Below, one piece after another: positions 1 through 10,046 of a DNA stretch of 64,000 nucleotides. Source of the DNA: Thamnaconus septentrionalis (lineage: Eukaryota; Chordata; Actinopteri; Tetraodontiformes; Monacanthidae). Every line of letters starts with the position of its first letter. Position 1 is the first letter of the stretch. The stretch is from positions 1,385,361-1,449,360 of the forward strand of contig CM020501.1 of assembly GCA_009823395.1 (NCBI GenBank), given 5' to 3'. The translations under genes were made by a program, and so were the position numbers. The notes beneath the pieces were generated by a model, which worked only from the letters and a program-made list of their open reading frames with translations, was not told the origin of the DNA and did not search any database.

Positions 1-1208
1 AATCTGGGCCGGCGTAATTGAAAAAACAAATAAAAACCCTGCTTGTTCCAATGCCGCATTGTTTTGTAAATTGTTTACCCCCCCTCGCCCACCCCCACCT
101 CCCCTACTCACCCCGAACCCCTCCGCCCCACTCATCACAAACACCCAGAAGTATTTTTAGCCCGCCCTCCCTCCCTCCATCCCTCCCTCCCGTCTTGATC
201 CCGTGTGAAACCTGAGCAGACGACACACTTGCACCACCGAACGCTTTCTCCTCCTCCTCCTCCTCCTCCTCCTCCACCACCTCTTCTCCTTCTTCCTCTT
301 CTTCTCCTTCTTCCTTCTCTTTATTCCCTCTTTGATTTCTCTACATAGTTTAACGTTTAAAAAAGAAAAAGGAAAAAAAAATCCAGGTCAACCTTTAAGA
401 TTTTATGAGCGTAGAGGAGTTTGGTGGGGGTAGGGAAAGAATTAATGGTATGCTATTTTTATTCAGTCAGTCGTCTGTTAATTTGGTATGACCTTAGTCA
501 AAGGCGGCGCAATAACAAACTCTACTTACTTCTTCTTAAGCCCCCCCCCCCCTCAATTCGGCCTCTCATGTTGCCGCTTTGCTGAGGATGTGAAGCAGCG
601 GCGGGGCCTCCTTCTACTCCTTCTTCTCCTCGCCATATTTTTACGCCCCCCCCTCGCTCCTCCCCCCCAACTCTTATCTGTAAAACTCAACACGCAGGAT
701 TTCTTTTTTTTCCTCTTTCTTTTTATTTTTTTCCCTCTTCTTCCAGGACATCAGTAGCGCTGAGAAACTAATACGCTTTCATCTCCTTTCACAAGCAGTA
801 TTGTTTCAATTAAGCCCCCTCCTCCACCCTCTCCACCCCCCCCCCCACACCCACCACCCACCACCATCACCTTCTCCTCTTTTTAGTTTAGTCGTCCTCA
901 GAAAATCTCTCTCTTCAAGCGACTCACTGAAAGAAAAATAAAACAACAAACCACCGTATGTGTCGTAGTAGCACTGCGTTTGCATCATGGCATCTGTATC
1001 TGTGGTCAGTCGGGCTGTTTTTCCCGTTTTTCCACTCGATGATTCCAAAGAAGAGTTAAAAAGCAGGAGTCCCTGATGCGCAGTGAGGCCTCACTGGCTG
1101 CTGCAGTGATGAGGCTGACTCTTCTTCCCCCGCCGTCGAGCGAGGAGGCAACAAAGTTTCAAATTAATTCCATTATGTTGTAGATCATCTTTTTATTGGC
1201 TGCTTCTG
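1..1208. other. Non-coding stretch, low complexity
   Basis: No gene is visible. The stretch holds a CTC/CTT pyrimidine tract (about 246-330), several C-rich runs (541-552, 836-846) and short T-rich runs. Open frames here are short and dominated by Pro/Ser/Leu runs, as expected from C- and T-rich DNA. Positions 1080-1200 are more balanced in composition, but I recognise nothing in them. Confidence 0.6.
246..330. repeat. CTC/CTT trinucleotide-rich pyrimidine tract
   Basis: A run of (CTC)n passes into interrupted CTT/CTC triplets. It is almost pure pyrimidine on the + strand. Confidence 0.85.
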
Positions 1209-1237
1209 CACACACACACACACACACACGCGCGCGC
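1209..1237. repeat. (CA)n microsatellite passing into (CG)n
   Basis: About ten CA dinucleotides are followed directly by CG dinucleotides. The alternating purine-pyrimidine run is a potential Z-DNA former. Confidence 0.95.
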
Positions 1238-1564
1238 AGACCCGCTGGACGCTGAGTTTGCTCTCGCTGGCAATAAATATTAGTAGTAGTATCCTGCTAC
1301 CCTGATTGCTGCATCTCATTTGCACAGGCGTGTAGCGTCGGGTGTTTGTCTTTTACGGGCGGCGGCGGCGGCGTGTGTGGGGGAAAAAAGAGCGCGGCCT
1401 GGTTTATTTAAACAGGTCAGTGGCTCTCTGCCGCTCGGCGACAGCGCTCTGAATTCCTTTAGCGGTGACAAAACCTCAAGTTTTTGTCCCGCTGACGCTC
1501 GCTTGTTTTCTTCTTCTTCTTCTCCTCCTCTTTTCTTTGTCCGCCGAGGTGCGTCACCTCTTTT

Positions 1565-1567
<3 letters not shown>

Positions 1568-1620
<53 letters not shown>
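1568..1620. repeat. (TC)n microsatellite
   Basis: A 53-bp uninterrupted TC dinucleotide run. It generates spurious Ser-Leu and Arg-Glu frames on both strands. Confidence 0.97.
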
Positions 1621-1626
<6 letters not shown>

Positions 1627-1939
1627 GTCTTTCCCACCTTTTCCACGACTGATGAGTTCCCAGTGTGACTCTCCTGGTGACAGCATCCCAACTCGGCCCC
1701 TCCCTCCACCCATTCAAGCATCCCTGTGGGGGGGTTTTTCTTCTTCTTCTCCTGCTTTGGGGGGAGGGAGGTGGGAGGAAGGTGGGAGGCAGGGGGGAGG
1801 GAGCGGGGGGGTGGAGCAGGAGGGCTGAAGGTGAAAGTTTGCTACCGGGCCGACAGATCTCCAACAGCAGAGGCCTTTGTTGCTCGCACTCTGCGACGTC
1901 GGGGCCCGGCCAGGTGGCCTCTGACCCGACCTTTTAGCT

Positions 1940-1940
<1 letters not shown>

Positions 1941-1991
<51 letters not shown>
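1941..1991. repeat. (AC)n microsatellite
   Basis: A 51-bp uninterrupted AC run. Confidence 0.97.
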
Positions 1992-1993
<2 letters not shown>

Positions 1994-2221
1994 CTGAGAG
2001 CGAGAGAGAGAAACAAAAAAAGGAGCAAACTCGGTGGGAAGAATGGCTCGGGAGGGGGGTGAGGATGGAGGGAGGGAGGGAGGGGGAGGACGGTGTGAAA
2101 CAAAGTGTTCAGAAATAGGTCAACCACTATCTCATTTTTCTTGCTAAGCTTGTAATCACCCCTGACAGGCTCACTGTGGAACGGCCCATTCAGGGGGACC
2201 GTCCTCCAATTCCCCGGCTAA

Positions 2222-2285
2222 CCATCCATCCATCCGTCCATCCGTCCGCCCGTCCGCCCGCCCGTCCGTCCGTCCATCCGTCCAT
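2222..2285. repeat. (CCAT/CCGT/CCGC)n tetranucleotide array
   Basis: An imperfect tetranucleotide array in which units differ at the third or fourth base (CCAT, CCGT, CCGC). It looks like one tetranucleotide repeat diversified by point changes at CpG. Confidence 0.9.
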
Positions 2286-2429
2286 TCCCCCGGATGGCTG
2301 GAGCGGCTGGAGAGGAGGAGTGGGGGGGGCTCGGTTCCCTTTTGTTTGTCCGTCTTGAGGTCTGCTGACCAGCACAGAGCGTCTGCCTCCGTTAATCAAC
2401 GTTCCTTCTCAGGCCACCTCCTGTTTTTA

Positions 2430-2464
2430 GAGGAGGAGGAGGAGGAGGAGGAGGAGGAGGAGGA
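2430..2464. repeat. (GGA)n trinucleotide repeat
   Basis: A 35-bp run of GGA triplets. Confidence 0.95.
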
Positions 2465-2816
2465 ACTCAAGGGCACCTTTAGAGGTGGGTAGGTGGGGGG
2501 GATTTTTTAATCACCTCCCTCCGCCCCCCCAAAAAAAAACCTTTCCAGACTTTATTTGCCTCTCAACCTAGAAAATTATGATTTTTTCCTCTGCCTGAAG
2601 TCGTTGCTTTGCGGCAACAGAAGTCGGAAGTTGCTGATTCCCGCTTGCGCTACTTTGACCAAGTGGTGTTTTCCTAATCTCACTCGGCAGCGGCAGCAGC
2701 AGGATGGCTGAGATTGGATGAATTCCTCCTTTGAGGTGCTTGTTGATTGGTTGGTTGAGACCGTAGAGATTCTTTGTAGCTGCTCCTTCACTTCCCACCT
2801 GAGAGTTTTCTCCCCC

Positions 2817-2817
<1 letters not shown>

Positions 2818-2847
<30 letters not shown>

Positions 2848-2880
2848 CTTCTTCTTCTTCTTCTTCTTCTTCTTCTTCTT
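2818..2880. repeat. (CTT)n trinucleotide repeat
   Basis: A 63-bp pure CTT run. This homopurine-homopyrimidine mirror repeat class can form triplex DNA. Confidence 0.97.
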
Positions 2881-3299
2881 CAGTTTTGGCCTTCTCTCCA
2901 CCAGTTGCTCTTGAAAATCCTATCCATGTAATTATTTTTTAAAAGAGCGCGTGACTGTCCCCGGCGTCCTCACCGTGAACCTCCTTTAACGTGTGACACT
3001 TACGTGAATTGGGTCTAAACACACACTGAGGCAGCGAGGTCATCTGATGTCTGTGCGAAATTAAATAAAATAATTAGAATGATAATATTGGAGCCATGTG
3101 AACCAGGTTGGACACAACTGGGGGGAAAATCAGCCGCATCATCATCAAAAAAAAAAGAAAAAATCAATATGATTAAAGTCCTTTTTCCTTTTTTTCCACA
3201 TCCCCCATGGAGTCCAGGAGAAACATTTATTTGCAGTCTGGTCAAAATGACCCAGAGGTGTTTTTTTCACTCTCTCGCTTTTTTTAAAAATTTATTTGG

Positions 3300-3300
<1 letters not shown>

Positions 3301-3349
<49 letters not shown>
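3301..3349. repeat. (TG)n microsatellite
   Basis: A 49-bp uninterrupted TG run. Confidence 0.97.
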
Positions 3350-3354
<5 letters not shown>

Positions 3355-3490
3355 TGTGGACATCAAAGCGAATCTTGAATAATTCCTGGCCGAGCGGGAT
3401 GAGAAACGGAAGCCGGCTGGAAATAATTGTGTCCTACTGATGAATGTTCATCAGCGGAGGCGGCGGCGGCGACGGCGATGATGGTAGCAG

Positions 3491-3539
3491 TGGTCGACGG
3501 CGAGATGGTGGTGGCGACGCTCCACCTCACCATCGACCA
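3491..3539. repeat. Imperfect inverted repeat in a GGC/GGT-rich block
   Basis: The arm starting TGGTCGACGGCGAG pairs with an arm ending CTCACCATCGACCA, with mismatches at two positions in the outer 14 bp. The loop is about 20 bases. It sits in a strand-asymmetric block that is purine-rich before the loop and pyrimidine-rich after it. Confidence 0.6.
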
Positions 3540-3964
3540 CCGCCACCGCCACCAGCGTTATTTATTTATTTAATTATTTATTTCAAATATTTTTCAATTT
3601 TCTCCCCCTGATGCGAGAGGCTTGTTAATCCCACCGTGGGACTGGATCTCGCTCGCCCATGGGCGGCCAAAGGATAGCGACGGTGGCGCTAGCGCTAATG
3701 AGGTGTGCTCACAGCACCCCCCTCCCTCTGGGTAAATGGGCGAGGGGAGGGATGGGGGGGGGGCAGTGTCACGCCGCAGCTTTTTGACACCTCGGGGCAG
3801 CCGTAGAAGTGGCCGGGCCCTCAGCCGCCTCTCATTCCAGGCTGAAACAATGAAACACGTCGACCAGAAAAACTGGGGGGGGGGGGTATTCTTTCTTTCT
3901 CTCTCTCCTTTTCTCTCTCTCTCTCGCTCTCACTCTCTCTGCCTTCTTTTTCGCATTGGCAGTT

Positions 3965-4350
3965 TTGATCCCTTCCACTCTAAATAGCCCATTTTTAATA
4001 TGCACTTTAGCCATTATGTCTGTGTTAATAAGAAGCCTCTGTGAGAATGTGCCCATTGTGGAGCGACTCTGTTAATTATGACGGCTCAAAGTGCCGCTCG
4101 TATTCCAGCGACTCTTCCTCCCTCATAAGACGGCTGATTATTCATCGCCACGATAAGAATTAATATGCAGCCGCCGCCGCTGCCTGCCGGAGAAATATTG
4201 TGCCTGTTTTTTCCTCTTTTTTCCCCTCCTCCCTTCATTTTCCTCCTCCTCCTCCTCTTTCTGCCTCTTCCATCAAAAATGGTGAATGCTCCCAAATTAC
4301 ACATTCAATCCGTCTTTGTTTTGTGTGTTTAACCCCATTAAATACGGCGG
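3965..4350. other. Candidate conserved non-coding block
   Basis: About 390 bp with little simple sequence, between a CT repeat (3893-3945) and T-runs. It contains several AT-rich homeodomain-type cores, such as GTTAATTATGAC near 4071, TTAATATGCA near 4161 and CCCAAATTACAC near 4291. No open frame with plausible coding composition is present. Long, non-repetitive TAAT-containing stretches like this are typical of vertebrate developmental enhancers. Conservation cannot be seen here, so this is inference from composition only. Confidence 0.35.
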
Positions 4351-5565
4351 GTGACTTTTTTTTGTTTGTTTTTTTATCTTAAAGACCCCGCCGCCGGCTT
4401 ATTGGACGTCGGAGGAGTCACGCGTTTGCCGGTCGCCGCCGAGTGACAATTTGGATTGTGTTTGCCATCAAATAAGCACTTAACGTGTGTTTGTTTGTTT
4501 GTACGTGGTGGCAGCGGCTGCAAACAGACTTTCCGCGTTCGGCAATAAAAGCAAAATAAGAATATTTTCTAAAAGAGGAGGGGGGATTGAGCTCCCCATC
4601 CGATGGACGATGTTTTTTTTTATTTTTTATTTTATTGAAATTTTTTGTGGAGGTCAGGAAGGAAAGCAGTAACAATGCTCTGAGCTCCATAAGCCCCCCC
4701 CACCCCCGCTACACTGGGTTCCTCTTCGCTCCCCCCCCTGCTGTTTGTGTCCTCAGCATTTAATCAAACTGGCATTAGTTGGAAACTTTGCTCACCTCCC
4801 AATCCGGGAACTTCATATTGTCAGGCGAGGACTCAGCAACTAAAAGGATCAGATGAGCTTAAAGGGCCCTTTTCCCCCTTCCTTCTTCTTCTCTCTCTCT
4901 CTCTTTCTCTGCCCCCACACCCTTCCCCGCCCCCACCGCCATTCTAACCTGGCTATTGGCTGCAGGACACAGTGATGGACACACCTGTCCGCCGGGCCTC
5001 AGCATGCAGATTTTTTTTTTTTTTTTTACCGCCTGCTGATTGGACCGTTCAGCTTATTCCTTCCTTCCTCCATCCTTCCTTCTCCTCCTCCTCTTCCTCC
5101 CCTTCCTCCCCAGTTTTGGCTCGCAGGTGATAAAAAGGCGGAAGGAATGCGTCTGTCATGTGAGGAGGCCGCTCGCTAATGCACGCGTTAGCTGCAGCCG
5201 CCCGACTGTCACATCCAGGCGGCCGCAGCCGGGGAGCTGCTCGCATCCCATGTGGCAGGTTGGGGATGTCTGGGAGGCATCGCGCTACACGTCTCAAGGA
5301 ATCCGAGAAGGAGGGAGGGGGAAAAGAAAAAAAACAAAACGGCCAAATAGGTCAGCGATCGGCCCGCCCGGAGGAGCGACAAAAGAAAAAGAATGTTGCA
5401 CCACGCACGTCGCCTTCAGCCTCGTGTGATTCCACTCAGTGTATCGGTGAGTCACGGGCTAATTTCTGCTAATTAGCCTCCAGGGGGAGCCGCACGGAAT
5501 AATTGCAAAGTCTTCAGATCCATCGACCCATCGGACCGCGATGTGAGCACGATGACCGACCGACG

Positions 5566-5579
5566 CCGCCTCCTGCTGG
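5566..5579 (-). promoter_or_regulatory. CTCF-like motif
   Basis: Read on the minus strand the site is CCAGCAGGAGGCGG. It matches 13 of 14 positions of the classical vertebrate consensus CCASYAGRKGGCRS. A single motif match is weak evidence of binding. The nearby plus-strand site in divergent orientation raises interest. Confidence 0.35.
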
Positions 5580-5618
5580 TCCCTGGTCCTTTGGTGAACA
5601 TTGGCCGCTATGTTTGTA

Positions 5619-5632
5619 ACTACAGGGGGCAG
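5619..5632 (+). promoter_or_regulatory. CTCF-like motif
   Basis: The site ACTACAGGGGGCAG keeps the AGGGGGCAG core but has a weak 5' part (11 of 14 positions of CCASYAGRKGGCRS). It lies 39 bp downstream of the minus-strand site. Confidence 0.25.
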
Positions 5633-5681
5633 CAGAGGGTGATCAGTACCTGGTTGCATGGGAAAAAACATGGAGCTGCTT

Positions 5682-5945
5682 CTTCTTCTTCTTCTTCTTA
5701 ATTGTCTACTTCATCGTCTTTGTCGTCTACTTCGTCTTCTTCTTTGTCTTCTCAGTCGTCTTCTTTGTTTTCGCCTTCTTTGTCTTCTTCATCTTCATCT
5801 TCTTCTTCGTCTTCTTCTTTGTCTTCTTCATCTGCGTCTTCACCGTCTTCTTTTTCTTTTGTTTTCATGGTTTTCTTTTTCCTCTTCATCTTTGTCTCCT
5901 TCCTCTTCTTCGTCGTCTTCTATTTGTTCTTCTTCATTACTAATA
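5682..5945. repeat. Interrupted (TTC)n / TCG-containing trinucleotide tract
   Basis: About 260 bp of TTC triplets with TCG, TCA, TTT and CTT variants. It gives open Ser-rich and Leu-rich frames of 96-97 codons with no recognisable domain, so those frames are repeat artefacts. Confidence 0.9.
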
Positions 5946-6450
5946 AAGTGAACTCTAAAGTGATTGTACAAAATCACATTTTTGAATCTTAGCAGCTGTC
6001 AGTCAGAGGCCTTGCTGTTGTTGCTGTTGTTGTCCTCCGTGTTGGTTCTTCATGACAGCACCTTCACCTACAGAGTGAGTGAGGGTCTTTATCAGCGTTT
6101 CCTGTTTGAAAGAGCTCGTTGAAACGACTCGACAGCGTCTCTCTCGGAGGCTGCACACGGCGCCCTGCTTGTGCGCGTTTGTTTCGCTCGAGCGTGCGCG
6201 TGTGTGTGCGCACCGGTGGTTACATATCGACGCTAACATAACTGGGAATCATGATGCGAGGCCCCCGTCTTTCGCCCCAGAGTGTGTTTGAGCTCATTTT
6301 CAAATGGTAATTTGCCTTATCCGCAGCAAAACCCACTGAGTGTAAGTAAGTGATTATTTGCATGGCTGACAATCACTCGGCACGCCCGCGGTCTTTTTTC
6401 CCCTCCAAACTGCTCCACTTTGTCCGGCCTTTGGAAATAAAGGAGAAGGA

Positions 6451-6452
<2 letters not shown>

Positions 6453-6491
<39 letters not shown>
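6453..6491. repeat. (GA)n microsatellite
   Basis: A nearly pure GA run of about 39 bp. Confidence 0.95.
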
Positions 6492-6492
<1 letters not shown>

Positions 6493-6998
6493 CGGGACAC
6501 TCGGTCGGGGAGGGCTGGTTTTCCTCTTTGAAGCGTTCCTCTCGTTTACCTTCACATCAGACGCAGCCGAGAATAAAGTTAAATGCAGGAGGGAAAGAAG
6601 ACGTGGCTCAATCCTCCTTTATTCCCTCATTTAATGATTTACAGCCTTCCTTTTCTTTTTTTCCACCCTCCGTTTGCTCGCTCGCTCGCTCACACTGGCA
6701 GCTTTGAACGCTGCAAGGTTTTAGCACCTGCAGGCTCCGCAGAGTTTTTTTTTTTATTTTGTGTGTGTCTGTGTGTGTGTGTGTGTGTGTGTTTTTCGCG
6801 TCCTCCTCCGCTGCCGCCGCCTAATTGGTCGTTACCTCGTTAGAACAATGGCGCCGTTCTGTAAAGTGCAGCAGCGACGGGGACGCAGCGACAGCGGAAC
6901 AATGCGGTGATTTAGTGTCTGCACTCCCCCCTCAATCACACTCAAATGTCAGACCACAGACTCATCAATGCCCCCTTACCCTGAGCACGCCCCCGAGA

Positions 6999-7005
<7 letters not shown>

Positions 7006-7037
<32 letters not shown>
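7006..7037. repeat. (CA)n microsatellite
   Basis: A pure CA run of about 32 bp. Confidence 0.95.
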
Positions 7038-7039
<2 letters not shown>

Positions 7040-8287
7040 CAGCCCACATGACGACACACCAGCCCAGAAAACAAGGCGGCAGGGCACATAATGGATTTTT
7101 TTTCCTTTTTCGTTTTCTTTCTCTTTTTTTCTTCTTCTGTTTCTTCCCCCTGAAGCCGTCGACCAAAGAGAACGAGGCAACACGGCGGAGCAGAAGGCCG
7201 CCGCCGCTGCCGCCGCAGACTCTTGTTTTGTCCGCTAAGCCCAAGTCGTCCGAAACTTCTCTCCACTGTCGGCGTCTTTGTATTCATTCTGTAGCCGCGT
7301 TCAGCCGTCTTTTCTTCTCCAAATGGCTTTGAATCGAGCACGTTGGCTGTGAAGAAATGATTTGATGTTGTTTGCAGCAGCAGTTCTCAAACTGTCTCTG
7401 TCACGCCCCACCTTGGAGGAAGGAAATCTTTCATGGAGGTGCAGCCCGCTTCAAGTCTGGCGTGAACGACACCATCGTTCCAAAGCTGCTCGCGGGACGA
7501 TTCCACAGGCAAAAGTGACAGCAAAGAACACTTGGCCACCGCCGGACTCCTAAATTCTTCTTTTCGTCCCTGTCAAATATTTTATCCATCCTGTACCTGA
7601 GCAGTGTTTTTCTTAGCTACAACCTACTGGACACTTGGTTAATTGTTCCGCCGTGGAAAAAGTTCAGAGGTGAAAACATTAGTTCCCCCGGACGCCCCGT
7701 CTCCCTCCCGCCCGGTGTTTCGCCCCCCCTACCAGACCAGATGCAAATTCCTTTCCTTTTTACCTTAAAGTGCAGGTAAGCACCTCAAGGATCAGAGGGC
7801 AAAAGTATTTATGGATATTAAGAGTAATCAATTTGCATAATTACAGCAACAAAAAGTAGTGAAAAGAGTGATGAAAAAATGATATTAATTAAAAATAAAT
7901 AAAAATGAAATAAAAATATTTTTGAGTGAAAAGGTATAGAGAGTCCATCCATTTAAAACAACACAAGTGTTTGGATGTTGTGTAATCCAAGTCCAAAACA
8001 ATTTCAGAACTGCATGTTTTTTAAACATCTAAATAAAAAAGAATAGATATAAAAAAAAAAACAGAGAATCTTTCAGAAAGTGGAATGACTCGGGGACAGC
8101 TGATTGGCCGTCATTGCTCACAGAGGCCTGGCAACAGTGAGGATGGGGCACAGAAAGCACTCGGCATTAGAGGGAAAAACGGCCTCCAGAACCGCAACTC
8201 GATATGTCGATGCAGGCGGTGTAGCCCCCCCCGTACACCCTTGTGGTGGCGCTGTGAAGGTGGTGGAGGTTGTGGCGGGAGCCCAGG

Positions 8288-8333
8288 AGTCAGTCAGTGA
8301 GTCTGTCAGTCAGTCAGTCAGCCAGCCAGTCAG
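8288..8333. repeat. (AGTC)n tetranucleotide repeat, interrupted
   Basis: Units of AGTC/CAGT with variant AGCC units. It lies just upstream of the candidate non-coding block at 8360-8470. Confidence 0.85.
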
Positions 8334-8359
8334 AGTCCTTCACTGGCCTCCACTGGCTC

Positions 8360-8470
8360 ATCCATCAATCAGTATTTAGGACATTGGCAAGTGCTAATTT
8401 AATAAGCAGTGACCTGGGCTGGCAGGAAGCCGGCCTGCCAGACAATACAAACTCGTTTATCACTGGGAAG
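8360..8470. other. Candidate conserved non-coding block with perfect hairpin
   Basis: A non-repetitive block containing a GTGCTAATTTAATAAGC core near 8391. It also holds a perfect 8-bp inverted repeat, CTGGCAGG at 8419-8426 and CCTGCCAG at 8434-8441, with a 7-base spacer. The inverted NGCCAN-like half-sites (TTGGC near 8386, TGGCA and TGCCA) resemble nuclear factor I half-sites. No coding potential is seen. Confidence 0.3.
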
Positions 8471-8881
8471 GGGGTTGAGGAGTGGGGGTGAGCTCGCTCG
8501 CCCCTCTCTCTCTCTCTCTCTCTCTTCCTGTCTGCGGCTCAGCTTGCGGGGGTAATGCATTGAACCACAGTCGGACCCACGTGCACCCAGAGCCGACATC
8601 GGAAGTCGATGGGAACATTTTTCTTTATGAATTTATTTTATTTTATTTTATTTTTTACCTTCACTTCCATACCGGCCTCCTTCCCAAACTCCTGGGATTT
8701 CTTTTTAAAGGTTGCCGGTTTGAAAATGCTGGTTTGAAGAGTTGCTCTGTTGCATCAGGTTGGAAACGTGACAGGCAAAAAATAAATGTTTTTTTTTGTT
8801 TGTTTTTTTGCTTTTTGTGTTTTGATGGAGGGGGATTGATGATGTCACTCAGCTAGACGGTGTTGCGCTCTGGTTCTAGAT

Positions 8882-9275
8882 CAGGGATGGGCAAACATTT
8901 TGACTGGTGGGGGCACAATGGGTTGTGAAATTTGACAGGGGAGGGCAGAGCAGCAGCAGATGAAAGAAGTGTTTTGGTCAGCGACCTCGTAGGAGGTAGA
9001 AAACGTGGTCTTTAATGCCTATTGAAAATTAACCAAGGCAAAGTTCCAACAAAATCAGTGTCTTTGAAGCCCCACAGTTTTAGATCTTTATTGAAATGAC
9101 TCTTAAAACACTGAAAAAATGGATGAAATCCAGCTATTTTATGACTTGCAGAAAATTACTTACTTAAATACTCACTCAATAATATCATTTCTACAAGTTT
9201 GGCAGGCCGAATTTAAAAGCTTAACCGCATATGGGGGCCGCATATGGCCCCCAAAAGATAGTTTGCCCATGCCTG
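8882..9275. mobile_element. Complete non-autonomous hAT-type MITE
   Basis: The element begins CAGGGATGGGCAAAC and ends GTTTGCCCATGCCTG. The terminal inverted repeats match at 14 of 15 bases. It is flanked by an exact 8-bp target duplication, TTCTAGAT, at 8874-8881 and 9276-9283. The 8-bp duplication and the CAGNG-type terminus identify the hAT superfamily. The 394-bp body has no transposase frame, so it was moved in trans. Internal sequence next to both ends (GGGGGCACAATGGG and GGGGGCCGCATATGGCCCCC) is typical of vertebrate hAT MITEs. The intact duplication and well-matched ends show that the insertion boundaries are complete. Confidence 0.92.
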
Positions 9276-9283
9276 TTCTAGAT

Positions 9284-9980
9284 CCTAATCTGACCAATCA
9301 GAAGAGCTCAAATAGTCAAATTGTCGACTTCGGGTTGGTTGGTTAGTTAGTTGGTTAGTTGTCAAACTTTTCAAAGACGAGACAAATCTCTCATTTGTCT
9401 TACATTAACAAAGCACAAACCTTCCTAGCGGTTAAAAAAAAACAAAAAAAAACGCTCCTCTCTTTTCCGGAAAGTTTGACACGTGACGGCACCGTCCTCC
9501 TTCTGCTTGCTGCTGCCCCCACTGTGTGTCAGGTCAGAGACAGAAGTGCAGCTCCGGTTGGTTTTCTCTCAACTTTTATCTTCGTCTCTCTCTCTCTCTC
9601 TCTCTCTCCCTCTCTCTCCCTCCCTCTCCGTGCTCACGTCCTCCTCAGCTCAGGGTGTGCGTCTTCCTTCGCCGATGGTGTGTTGGCTGCGTTTGACCTC
9701 TGGTGACCTCTGATGGCGGTGGCGAAGGCAGCTCAAGCGGACGCCTGCCCTCCGCCTCCCGAGGAAGCAGTAAAAGCCATAATGTGGATTTTAATGTGCT
9801 CTAATGATCCCTTTGTTTTCGGCCCTGCCCCCCTGCCCCACTCGCCACCCCTCCCACCCCCACTCGCTCCCCCTCACCCCCAACCCCCTCTCCTTCGTCC
9901 GCCGGCGTCACCTGTGAGCTCGCTACCAGAGCTAATGAGCTAATGATGGCACTGACGATGTGCGGTAGTGACAAGCCCGC
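9284..9980. other. Non-coding stretch without recognised genes
   Basis: Contains a (GTTGGTTA)-like short repeat at 9335-9360, a CT-rich run at about 9588-9640 and C-rich sequence at 9828-9900. No credible coding frame is present. Confidence 0.5.
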
Positions 9981-10046
9981 TAGCCCGCTAACCTCATTTA
10001 TCACAGCGGGTGGGGGCTAGCCGCCGCCGCCGCCGTTAGCGGGCTA
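9981..10046. repeat. Perfect 12-bp inverted repeat around a GCC repeat
   Basis: TAGCCCGCTAAC at 9981-9992 is the exact reverse complement of GTTAGCGGGCTA at 10035-10046. The 42-base spacer contains (CCG)n. It is one of many clusters of GCTAGC/GCTAAC words in this window. Confidence 0.7.

Larger units (their letters stand above)
4351..5680. other. Non-coding stretch without recognised genes
   Basis: Mixed unique sequence with T-rich runs (4613-4645, 5012-5028) and a CT-rich tract (about 4885-4910). A GC-rich segment at 5150-5280 is not obviously coding. The only features I can single out are the two CTCF-like motifs at 5566-5632. Confidence 0.5.
5946..8870. other. Non-coding stretch without recognised genes
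   Basis: Contains (GA)n, (TG)n and (CA)n repeats, listed separately where clear, and an AT-rich, non-repetitive segment at about 7790-8075. That segment has a TAATCAATTTGCATAATTAC-type block near 7827 carrying an octamer-like TTTGCATAAT core. From about 7372 a stretch beginning CAGCAGTTCTCAAACTG resembles the terminus of a fish hAT-type repeat, but no matching opposite end is seen. Confidence 0.5.

Noticed and set aside
7372..7640. CAGCAGTTCTCAAACTG start of a possible hAT repeat
   Set aside because: No opposite terminus and no target duplication could be found, so I mention it only in the region note.
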